A DNA stretch of 64,000 nt from Membranipora membranacea (lineage: Eukaryota; Bryozoa; Gymnolaemata; Cheilostomatida; Membraniporidae). Each line of letters opens with the position of its first letter. Position 1 is the stretch's first letter. The notes under the pieces were generated by a model. The model was given only the letters and a program-made list of their open reading frames with translations, did no database searches and was not told the DNA's origin. Below are positions 34,424 to 45,319 of this stretch, in pieces. A program made the translations under genes and the position numbers. The stretch spans positions 15,624,001-15,688,000 of the forward strand of contig OU612065.1 of NCBI GenBank assembly GCA_914767715.1, read 5' to 3'.

Positions 34424-36508
34424 AACCCAGGCCTCTTTAGACAAAGTAATGATAACCGCTCACAACGCCAGTTAGCTGTTGTTAGAACAGCTAGGTGCTA
34501 ACCTAGAGGCATTCCCAAGCCACAATCATCTGTTATCAAGGTTCTTATTGCAGAGTGAAGATGACAGGCCATGACAGCACTGGAATCAAATTCAGTATGT
34601 GATTGAATGTAAATAGCTTTTAATTATAATTTGGAAGTTATATCGATATAAAGGAGTTAAACTAATCGTGGATACATTTTTGTATGTATTTAAAGGAGTT
34701 GCTTACTCCATCCTTATGTGGCAAAAACTCATAGTCATATGAGCGCCATCACCATAAACAAAACACACGCTTTTTTTGTTGTTGCAAATTTCGTACTTTT
34801 CGTGTTTCTGAAATATATTTGCATACTTTTTGTAACATATTCAACTATTGAATGGGAAAAACTCAGTCTCAAAACTCTTTGACTATCAGTTTAGTTATAT
34901 GTACACCTGTCATAAAATGTGTTGAAAACGGATAGTTTTAGAATATAGAATTTTGACTGAAAGAACTGGGATGAGCTGATAAATGCATCGCAGCGGTATC
35001 AGAGCCATGTACAAATATTTTCCTAATGATATTATGAGTACTTCTGAGCAAATAACCTCACGTGAAGAAACCCATGGAATCGAGTATTCTATTTCTATTT
35101 CATTGATTAGTTCATCTTGTAGAGTACCTAAAATTCACTGATAATAGCGGTTACAGTGGTAAAAATCATTGTAGCATCTGAGTCTCAATATTAGCTACAG
35201 CTTTTTGTGGATGCTGTAAATTGCAAGGACACTTCTCCATTAGCAAACATGGATCTGTTGTAACTTGGCCTATAGCATAATATCATTCTCAGCGTCAAGT
35301 TTAGTTCTGTGTTCATTTCCTTCTTTCTGTAAACCAATCATCATGTTATCTGGTTTCTCAATACAAAACTAGATTGATATAACACACTCACATCATTATT
35401 TCTAATGAAGGTTGTTGCCACTTTAGCTGTGTTGTGACATGCCACGATATAGTGGCAGTTGTTTATGTTATCAGTGGCACAAAAATTGTATTGATCAGTC
35501 GTGACTGACCCTTCATCTGGCTACATATCAGTGAGTATTACCAATTCTATTCAGTTATTATTTTATATGAGAAAAGAAAATGAAACGGTGGTAATTTAGT
35601 ATCTATGGTATTAGAAAGTTTGTTTTGAAGATCTGTAAGCCTCTCTAGTTGGCTCCTGAGCTGAGTGAGTTAAACAAAAATAGACCTGAGCGGCTAAAGC
35701 CTCGCTCTTTGATATGACAGACAAGATACATGTTTCACTTACTGTACTGACTATTGCATGTTTGTACAAATCTGCGTTCATAATGCCAAGTTATCGACCA
35801 CCTTTTTGATTTGTTCGTGTCATTGTTACAAGGTGGAATAGAGTGAGAGTTCAATGGTACCTTTTAAAATCATTCAAAACCAGTGGTATAAGATACAGAT
35901 ACTGGCTGATGTGATATATAAAATATATATATATAAATTATAACACATTGTACAAAGGGTATCGCTGTTCGAAGCACAAGATCAGATGTCTGATTTTGAT
36001 AACTATAGACCAATCCATTGGTCTAGCCTGTTTGCTATGCTCAGAGATCTTGTATTGGGATTATAATGTAAACGCTGTTGCTTTGCACATACTATCATGA
36101 TGCGTTGTTTAATGGCAGCTTTTATTTAAAGGTGTATCTAGCAGACAAACTCATAACAATCATTCGAGGAGCACTATAGAGCAAGTGGCATTGGAATCAT
36201 ATTCGATATGGCTAACAACCAAATTCAACAGGTGAGATTTGCATGCTAGTATTGTTTAGGTATCTGTACCGTGGTGAAGTCAACTTATTAACAATTCTCC
36301 ACCGCGTCTTCTGTCATTTTTAGCTCACATGAAAGATTACTCCAAACGATAAAGAAGAGCAGAAAACTGGGTGCCCTAGCTACAAATTCTTGTAACAAGA
36401 TCAGAATCTTTCTGATATGGTGACAAATTGTGCATTGAGAAATGTATCCCTCATTTTTAGTGTCTATATATATAGCTGGCGTAATCACTAAAACCATATG
36501 CTATACAC
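34424..36508 (+). repeat. 2.1-kb segmental duplication, copy 1, with an orphan first exon of gene B
   Basis: It matches 38950-41041 with roughly 98% identity by eye and a few small indels. It contains the same ATGGCTAACAACCAAATTCA exon start (36208-36231) followed by GTGAGA, as in gene B exon 1. It ends exactly at a hAT-like terminal sequence (CAGGGGTGCCCAACC, from 36509). Confidence 0.9.
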
Positions 36509-36600
36509 CAGGGGTGCCCAACCTTTTCTCTCACATGTGCCATTTAAAAAATCAATCACACCAAATGAGCTGACCACATCGCATCACGTGTAGACAACAT
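36509..36600 (+). mobile_element. hAT-like transposon end
   Basis: CAGGGGTGCCCAACCTTTTC resembles the terminal inverted repeat of many hAT elements. It interrupts the duplicated segment right after CTATACAC, an 8-bp stretch that would fit a hAT target site. I do not find the opposite end. Confidence 0.4.
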
Positions 36601-37717
36601 GGAACAGTCAGTGATATATATGTATCATATTCATTCATGTATAAGTGCTGGTAAAATTACCAAAGCAAAGTGACTGTGCGAGATTATGCGCATAGCGCGA
36701 AAATTTTTTTGAGGCAATTTCTGGTCATATGAGGCGCCCTGGAGTTTTGTAAGCATTTTAAGCAAATTAGCAAATTTTCATAAGCATTTTGCAAAATTTA
36801 GGTTGGCAAGTCTGCAAGAAGACAACTCTACACACATATATACAATATCCCCACACTTAGTCTAAGCGCTCAGACGGCCGCAAGTGCTAGTTTTTGACAT
36901 TACCTTATCAAACTAAGTTTAGACTAAGTGTGGACATGCTTGTTTCCTTAAAAGTACATTATATTTGTTATTGCAAGATCCCTACAAAAAATGTATCTAG
37001 TTAAGTCATGCTCAAACCTTTCCTGAGATGCCTTTGATAACGTTATGACATAAATTAGCACCTGCAGCCATCTGAGCACTAAGACTACCCCACACCTAGT
37101 TTGCGACATGACATTATCAAATTATTGAAATGTAATGCCACAAACTAGCACTAACAGCGGTCTGTGGACTTAGATCAGGTGTGTTTATGCATATTTCTCT
37201 AAAAGTGTGTTCCATTTGCTAACACTAACACACATTTGCGCAGTAACGCAAAAATACATTTATTTATTTGCTGCATATTTGATATATCATGCATGGCCAC
37301 GTTTTTTTATGAGAAACATACCAATAAGCCACACCACTTTTTGGGCATATTTTGCTTGTGATATATTCCCAAATACTGCGACCAAGGAGTTACAGACTCC
37401 TTGCTGCGACAGAGCAACTATTGAAATTTTCTATGTGTGATAACCGAAATTCCAGATGTGACAGAATACTGAAGACATCTTGTGAAATTTTCTTTATTTT
37501 TTTAAAATGTGTCTCAACTTTTCCTGTGGTTAGTGTACAATTGGCCTTTTTTGATTGCAATGGCCAAACTGGCAGAGGTTTGGCATGGCTGATCTATATG
37601 GTTGTTCCATGACAGTGAGTCATTCAAAATAAAATCATTGCAATCAGAAACAACTGTCAAACCCACTGATATATATATTCATATCAATGGTCAAACCCTA
37701 TCAACAAAATTTGGTAA

Positions 37718-37754
37718 ATGGAAGCAGGGAGAATTCCATTCTCCCTGATGGAAG
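37718..37754. mobile_element. Tiny palindromic insertion, 23 bp, with exact 7-bp direct repeats
   Basis: Element 37725-37747 runs from CAGGGAGAAT to ATTCTCCCTG around a 3-nt centre. ATGGAAG flanks it exactly on both sides. Confidence 0.65.
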
Positions 37755-38358
37755 TGAAAGATAGGAGGATGTTGCAGCTCCACTAATAGTAGTTCGAATA
37801 TTGTTCAATAGCACTATATTGTTTGCTATCTGTGTAAGGTATGAAAGTACTATAAACGGACCTCCCATTTTTAGGAAAGGTTTGACTTTTATTTGTCAAT
37901 AAGTTTGTTTATTTACTGATAATGTGATAAGATTTTCTTTAGAGGTTATGTGATAAATATAATGTACTTTCTAGAAAACGTTCCCATGCTGTACTTTCTA
38001 GGAATCATTCCCATGCGTAAAGTGGCAATATGTCGATATAATGGAAGGCCTTGAAAAGCCTGTATTATCAGACCAGACTTTGCCAAACAAGCTAAGCAAT
38101 TCCACTTTTTCACCTTATTTGCACCTTGCATGTTTGTTTGCTGATAAGATTTCTTTTAACCAATGACTGAGTAATTATAATCTTTGTTTTAACTGATGAT
38201 ACAAAGCATTGACCAAATTATTTACAAATGATATCATTCTATTCCCAGCATCATCACTAAGATGATAGTTATAAATGTGATGTCCGTTCTAGAAAACATG
38301 CATCCCGTTGTAAAGTGAAATCTTTTATAACTCTTTCTTATCAGATAGGACACACTTT

Positions 38359-38559
38359 GTGTCCATACAACATGGTAAAACAAATTCGAAAAATTCTTCC
38401 AGTAAACATCGGTATCAAGGTTCAACTCTAGCACCAATGTTATTTCTCAGATATTTCAACGATCTTTTGTCATACACCTTGCATTCTGATGATAAAGTTT
38501 TCATGACAAAATCTGATAACTTTGTTACACCAAATGATATTTGTAATACTGAGCACTGA
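38359..38559 (+). pseudogene. Reverse transcriptase scrap
   Basis: The open frame contains QGSTLAPMLFLRYFNDLL and HSDDKVF, which resemble the QGSVLGPLLF...NDL and ADD blocks of non-LTR reverse transcriptases. It is about 65 codons and isolated. Confidence 0.45.
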
Positions 38560-38949
38560 ACACAAAAATCTTTGTTTGTGCATATACAAACCTGCCCTGA
38601 CAGGGCTTGTGGGTAGCTGCCTAACGGTTACCATATCCGTCATGACCTGCTGCAGTACATGTTGTCCTGCTCATGGGTTGTGATAGTCTGTCTCGGCAAG
38701 CTTTTTAAGACACGCTAGGTTTGTACCTTCAAAAAATGATAAATGTTTTTTTTTGTGCAAATTTATATTTTGTTATTATATTATTTATTTAAGACATATG
38801 CCCAGGTCTAATTTAATCCAGTTGTCATTTATCAGGAGTTGCGCGCATTTTAAAGAGGAGCAACCTTGTAACCTTGACCTGAACGCTTTGGTACATCATG
38901 GTTTACATTGTATTAACTGTGTTTCCATGTATTTAGATCAAGCCCGATA

Positions 38950-41041
38950 AAACCCAGGCCTCTTTAGACAAAGTAATTGATGATAACGGCTCACAACGCC
39001 AGTTAGCTGTTGTTAGAACAGCTAGGTGCTAACCTAGAGGCATTCCCAAGCCACAATCATCTGTTATCAAGGTTCTTATTGCAGAGTGAAGATGACAGGC
39101 CATGACAGCACTGGAATCAAATTCAGTATGTGATTGAATTTAAATAGCTTTTAATTATAATTTGGAAGTTATATCGATATAAAGGAGTTAAACTAATCGT
39201 GGATACATGTTTGTATGTATTTAAAGGAGTTGCTTACTCCATCCTTATGTGGCAACAACTCATAGTCATATGAGCGCCATCACCATAAACAAAACACACG
39301 CTTTTTTTGTTGTTGCAAATTTCGTACTTTTCGTGTTTCTGAAATATATTTGCATACTTTTTGTAACATATTCAACTATTGAATGGGAAAAACTCAGTCT
39401 CAAAACTCTTTGACTATCAGTTTAGTTATATGTACACCTGTCATAAAATGTGTTGAAAACGGATAGTTTTAGAATATAGAATTTTGACTGAAAGAACTGG
39501 GATGAGCTGATAAATGCATCGCAGCGGTATCAGAGCCATGTACAAATATTTTCCTAATGATATTATGAGTGCTTCTGAGCGAATAACCTCACGAGAAGAA
39601 ACCCAAGGAAACAAGTATGCTATTTCTATTTCATTGATTGGTTCATCTTGTAGAGTACCTAAAATTCACTGATAATAGCGGTTACAGTGGTAAAAATCAT
39701 TGTAGCATCTGAGTCTCAATATTAGCTTCAGCTTTTTGTGGATGCTGTAAATTACAAGGACACTTCTCCATTAGCAAACATGGATCTGTTGTAACTTGGC
39801 CTATAGCATAATATCATTCTCAGCGTCAAGTTTAGATCTGTGTTCATTTCCTTCTTTCTGTAAACCAATCATCATGTTATCTGGTTTCTCAATACAAAAC
39901 TAGATTGATATAACACACTCACATCATTAATTCCAATGAAGGTTGTTGCAACTTTAGCTGTGTTGTGACATGCCACGATATAGTGGCAGTTGTTTATGTT
40001 ATCAGTAGCACAAAAATTGTATTGATCAGTCGTGACTGACCCTTAATCTGGCTACATATCAGTGAGTATTACCAATTCTATTCAGTTATTATTTTATATG
40101 AGAAAAGAAAATGAAACGGTGGTAATTTAGTATCTATGGTATTAGAAAGTTTGTTTTGAAGATCTGTAAGCCTCTCTAGTTGGCTCCTGGGCTGAGTGAG
40201 TTAAACAAAAATAGACCTGAGCGGCTAAAGCCTCGCTCTTTGATATGACAGACAAGATACATGTTTCACTTACTGTACTGACTATTGCATGTTTGTATAA
40301 ATCTGCGTTTATAATGCCAAGTTATCGTCCACCTTTTTGATTTGTTAGTGACATTGTTACAAGGTGGAATAGAGTGAGATTCAATGGTACCTTTTAAAAT
40401 CATTCAAAACCAGTGGTATAAGATACAGATACTGGCTGATGTGATATATAAAATATATATATAAATTATAACACATTGTACAAAGGGTATCGCTGTTCGA
40501 AGCACAAGATCAGATGTCTGATTTTGATAACTATAGACCAATCCATTGGTCTAGCCTGTTTGCTATGCCCAGAGATCTTGTATTGGGATTATAATGCAAA
40601 TGCTGTTGCTTTGCACATACTATCATGATGCGTTGTTTTATGGCAGCTTTTATTTAAAGGTGTATCTAGCAGACAAACTCATAACAATCATTCGAGGAGC
40701 ACTATAGAATAGAGCAAGTGGCATTGGAATCATATTCGATATGGCTAACAACCAAATTCAACAGGTGAGATTTGCATGCTAGTATTGTTTAGGTATCTGT
40801 ACCGTGGTGAAGTCAACTTATTAACAATTCCCCACCGCGTCTTCTGTCATTTTTAGCTCACGTGAAAGATTACTCCAAAGGATAAAGAAGAGCAGAAAAC
40901 TGGGTGCCCTAGCTACAAATTCTTGTAACAAGATCAGAATCTTTCTGATATGGTGACAAATTGTGCATTGAGAAATGTATCCCTCATTTTTAGTGTCTGT
41001 ATATATAGCTGGCGTAATCACTAAAACCATATGCTATACAC
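38950..41041 (+). repeat. 2.1-kb segmental duplication, copy 2, carrying the gene B promoter and first exon
   Basis: Partner of 34424-36508. It extends past the donor of gene B exon 1 (40764) into intron 1, ending near 41041 at the same base where the hAT-like sequence starts in copy 1. Confidence 0.9.
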
Positions 41042-44000
41042 TAATATAAGATACGTCGTTATTTGATCATCGGTATTATTTTCTGTTTGAAGCGTCAAAA
41101 TATCACAGGCTTGCAATATATCTATCATGATTGGTGAAAATTGATTCCAACATTTCCAATAAATGCATTATTGTTGGCAACTACCCTTTGACTGTGGTAA
41201 TTGATTCATAATGGCCAATTTACAGGTTTGATGTTACCACAGCATAAAAAAATAAGATGTAAAAAACTTTGAAAGGTATGAACTCTGAAATGCTTGTCAA
41301 GACAGGCTAGTACACACTACACTGACAGGAAATAATTTATTGACTTTCAATCCTATGATGAATTGGATTGGTTCTACATTGTTGTCATATTTGTTACTTT
41401 GGTTTGATGTATACTAATGAAGTAATTCTAAGACTAAGACTCAATACCAGCTCTCAAATCATTCAGCCTAACCTCATATTAACTTGGTTCTGATTACAAG
41501 ATGGAGCAGGAGCTTGAGAGACACAAACAAGAAAGACTGATTATCTTCAAAACTGTAACGGCAACTTTGGATACTGGGAAGCTTGATTTTAGCAAATGGA
41601 ACCTATCTCAAGGTAAAAGTACTTGTGTGTAGATTATATGTGAGTGTGGTTGTTTTTTACAAGTGGCTACCCATAAGACCCTAAAACAAATTTGTTCCCT
41701 CCATGGTGGCGGAGGGATATTGCAAATGTTTGGTATTGAGGCGCCGCGCGCCAGGCGTCTCTGGCTCGGCGCCTCGATACCAATCATATGCAATATCCCT
41801 CCGCCACCACAAAGGGAACAAACTTGTTCTTGTAAAACCCCAATGGTGTGTTGACACCATTCCCACAATGCAACTGTAATCTGATTCCTACTGACTCTCG
41901 TCTTGTGATCAAGTGCTGCTCGTCTTACCAGAATAATACATTGACTGATTCAACTATCAACGTCATTTCTGATCTCCTTTTACTCGGCAGATGAGAAGCT
42001 GTTGGTTCTGAGAGATGAAGTTACCAATTTAAGACAAATTCTGGATTGTAAAGACAGCATCATTAGACATATCAGTGCGAAGGTTATCGGAGACCCGAGG
42101 CTGCCTGACAACCATCAGCAGGTAATCACTGTCTTGATGCCTTCACTTATAGGAGGGGTGTGCAGCTAAACTTTCCGCTTACTCATTCATCAGGTTTAGT
42201 ACACAATGAATGAAAAATTATAAGAGTATTGGGCTAATTTTTACAAGGTTTGAATTACTGGATTAATTGGGACACCTTACCCGATCCCATCAGTCATGAT
42301 ATGTGTGTAACAGCAGCTTATTAACAAGGAAAATATTTGTCCCGAGTCGTGTTTCAAAATTGCAAAGAAAATGCAACCATACCTTAAAAACTTGTTTTTA
42401 AGGTATGGTCTTGCATTCTAAGCATTTACCTAAAATAAAACACAGTACCCTTGTCATATGAGAGAAATGACTAAAAACTTTTGAAATCGATGCACAGCCT
42501 ATATGGTTCAATGCCTGAGCTGAAGGTGTCAAATCGAGGTTGCGTGTATAACTTAACTGACTTTGACTCGCTCATGTTCAACCCATCCTGAAAGCACTGG
42601 TGCTATCTATCCCCAACCAAAAAGACTGACGCGGTGCAATAACGAAAAACTGCGGGGTGGGGGGGGACTGCTTATGGACGGTCACATAATGGACGTACAT
42701 ACAGTATATACAATTTGGAAGTCGCAGTTAAGTATTAAGAGATGGAAGCACTGCCTAGAGCTTTTTAGCTTTATTTTATGATATAAAACAATTGACAAGA
42801 TCAAAGCCAAAATTGAACAATATGATGATTAACTAAACAGCTGCCCTGTATTTGCTGTGTCCAATTGATCGTGCAACATCAGAAATAAAGAATTTTTGAT
42901 TGAGATTACTTAATTTTTTCTGTTTGACAGGCTGATGACAACCAAGTGTCAATATGTAGGGAATGTATGAAGCTGTTTGATTTGCAAGATAAAATCAAGG
43001 AGCAGCACTGTGAAACATTACAACCGGTAGAACTTCAAAATATTCCACAATGCAGTACAGCGTTTCCATATCGATTACAAGGTAGGATCCATTTGTATTA
43101 AAGCTACCCTAAATTATTTAAAAGATTGGTATAAAATTTTTATCCCACCATTGAATGATGGGAGTTTGTCGGTCTAGCAGCTGACCCAAGTTATAGCCGA
43201 TGCTTTCATTTTAGTACATTGGGTATCTTATTATTATCATGAAAAATAAATATAACTATATTTCTTTTTTGCAGACAAACTTGCAGTGGAGACAAATGAC
43301 GCTTCAACTGAAACAAATGAGCCGCAGATTATTGTAACTAAGCCAACTGAGGCAGAGAAGGTAAAGACGAAATTGGAATTTTAATGTTTCCTTTAGTCTG
43401 CAGCACTAGCACTAGCAATATCAAGAACTATAGATGTTGATGTGATGGGTTGACCAATTTGCTTGATCTTATTTTATCCAGGAGGAATCTACACCGATTT
43501 GCTCCTGCAGCTCAAAAGAAAAAGCTGAAAAGTATAAAAGACGAAATAACGAATTACAGGAATATAAAGATAGACTGAATTCTAAGGTCAACCAGCAAAA
43601 AAGAGAGCTGAATGAAATGAATAGACAGTTGTCAACTCTGCAGAACTCAAAAGATCTCACTCGTCATACAACCGAGTCCAGCACCATATGGAGAAAATGT
43701 AACACTGATGACTTAAATACAAAGGTGAAGAGGCTTGCAACGAAACTTGAGAACCAGAAAAACGAACTTACAAGATATCAATGCGTCATGATAAAGCTGA
43801 AAAAAGCGTTGCGAGAGATCCATGGGTTTGACGGTTAGTGACAGTTGCCATTTGCAAGATGAAGTTACGACATAGACTTAATAATAAGTCTATGTCTTTG
43901 CCTATGAGTTACGACCACTCACTCATATCTTAACCCTAAATAAATTGATAGAACCAAGCTATTTATTTGTATTGTTTTTTTCTTATTGTGTTTCACAGTC

Positions 44001-45319
44001 TGTACACAAATTATTTACAGAAAGCAAAAGAATGCGCCCAGAATTAAATTCATAAAACCATATGGTAATGGGAAAAAATTACAAAACTAATGTATATGTC
44101 ACTTGTATGTCACTTGTATGTCACTTGTATGTCACTTGTATGTCACTATATGTCACTTGTAAACATATACGTATGTATCTGTATTTTATGATCATTATTG
44201 TTAGTAGACGTTTTTATTGAAGTTAGCATATAATAATGTTGGAGACAAAAGAAATAACAACTTGTTGACCTCATAAACAAACCGCCAGCGGGACAATGCT
44301 AATTTGCTGTACACATTCTTTACACATTCTTCTATTTTTAGATTATCAGCGTGCAAGGTTGACAGCAAATAATATGACTATTGAGGATATGGTTGATGAA
44401 TTCATCCAGAACCAAAACAATTCCAGCTGCATATGTGAGTTATCTTATACACATACAAAAACTGCTTTCAATTTCCACCCTGAGAGACTTTGAGCAATGT
44501 CATGCAAACCAAGGCTGATGGGTATGGAAGCTTGTATCACCATTTGATCAAGTGTGATCCGATTTGCAGGTATTTGTAGTTGCCCCCCATCTGTTCACCA
44601 CTAGAATAGGAGCAACCGGAATGCAGGCAAACGTGATCAAACTTTGGGAGAATGGATCGAACTTGATCTAGATCACCGTTATCAATTTAATTAAAGCACC
44701 TTATAAGGTCTGTCGAGTCCTTACTGTTAAACAGCTTAGGTTTTAGCTTCTTCATCAAAGTTTGATTTTCAGTAAATTGCTAGATGATTATTTCCCTTAA
44801 CGTGGCCAACCCTGTTTTGAAATCACCTGCCAAAGCTAACAGTGAAACTCATCAGGGCCTCCGTGATCTCATATGATATGAAGCTTTATCTTGATGAAGA
44901 ATTGTCCTTACTATCTTAACGAGCCCACAACTCCGTACTATAATTAAGATACGATTTGGACAAACCCCCAGATTAAGCTCATCTAAGTTAATAGGAGTAT
45001 GAGATCCAGCGTGTAGCATGCATGTAACATACCATCCAATGTTATATTGCTTTCAGTAAAAAGATGCTGGGACAACTTAAGGCTCTTGCTAAAGAAACTC
45101 GCGGACGCAGAGAGAGAGGTAACGAAATGTCTAAAGTCAGACTGCGGTTTGACTGTAAAAGCTTATCGTAGTCTCACAGAGCCACTGTGGGAACTTGTGG
45201 AAGATATGGAAGTAAATATATTCAAGACACTGTTTGATGTTGGTGTTAAGATAAAGAGGCGTCATATCAGGATTGAGTCATCAGCATCAGCCAAGAGGGT
45301 GAAGCTGGAGAAGAAATAA
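40741..45319 (+). CDS. Coiled-coil gene B, paralogue of gene A
   Basis: Exons: 40741-40764 (eight residues, less certain), 41501-41612, 41991-42121, 42931-43081, 43275-43360, 43482-43833, 44342-44434, 45057-45319 (stop TAA). Coding is 403 aa, or 395 aa from the ATG at 41501. Phases agree throughout. The 112-nt exon has the same length and phase as gene A's (12812-12923), with Phe16 and LDFS 28-31 at identical positions. The exon starting DEKLLVLRDEV matches gene A's DERIKALVSEV; KYKRRNNEL matches KYQRRNRDL; LTVKAYRSLTEPLWELVEDM matches LTTKAFRYYLTPVFENIEHM. Gene B adds an exon with a CRECMKLF motif (42931-43081) and has a longer coiled coil, but lacks A's basic tail. Function unknown. AATAAA lies only 19 nt past the stop (45338-45343). 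Confidence 0.75.
41665..41855. repeat. Long imperfect hairpin in gene B intron 1
   Basis: TTTGTTCCCTCCATGGTGGC and GGAGGGATATTGCAAATG on the left pair with their near-complements on the right, around a GC-rich centre (GGCGCCGCGCGCC). A decayed relative lies at 46197-46290. Confidence 0.7.
42368..42417. repeat. Hairpin with 15-bp perfect core
   Basis: ACCATACCTTAAAAA pairs exactly with TTTTTAAGGTATGGT across a short loop (intron of gene B). Flanking TGCA bases extend the pairing. Confidence 0.6.
43863..43914. mobile_element. Tiny insertion, 36 bp, with 8-bp direct repeats
   Basis: Element 43871-43906 starts CATAGACTTA, has a 12-bp internal palindrome and ends GCCTATG. AGTTACGA flanks it exactly at 43863-43870 and 43907-43914. 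Confidence 0.6.
44095..44162. repeat. 11-bp tandem repeat
   Basis: About six units of TATGTCACTTG in an intron of gene B; one unit is shortened. Confidence 0.8.
44540..44660. repeat. Copy of the dispersed GTTGCTCC hairpin family
   Basis: Contains GATTTGCAGG, AGTTGCCCCC and, inverted, GGAGCAACCGGAATGCAGGC, with short complementary flanks. Intron of gene B. Confidence 0.5.

Larger units (their letters stand above)
36600..38949. other. Spacer between the duplicated segments
   Basis: No gene found. It holds a 15-bp inverted repeat (36850-36865 with 36919-36933), a tiny insertion (37725-37747), a possible reverse-transcriptase scrap (38359-38559) and an inverted repeat related to the GCCTGTCTTAA family (38585-38720). 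Confidence 0.4.

Noticed and set aside
36009-36030. Palindrome TAGACCAATCCATTGGTCTA as another micro-insertion
   Set aside because: The flanks show no direct repeat, so nothing supports insertion.
36288-36497. 69-codon minus-strand open frame conserved in both segmental copies (also 40821-41030)
   Set aside because: Conservation follows from the recent duplication. The copies differ at about five residues with no sign of selection, and the frame lies antisense to gene B intron 1.
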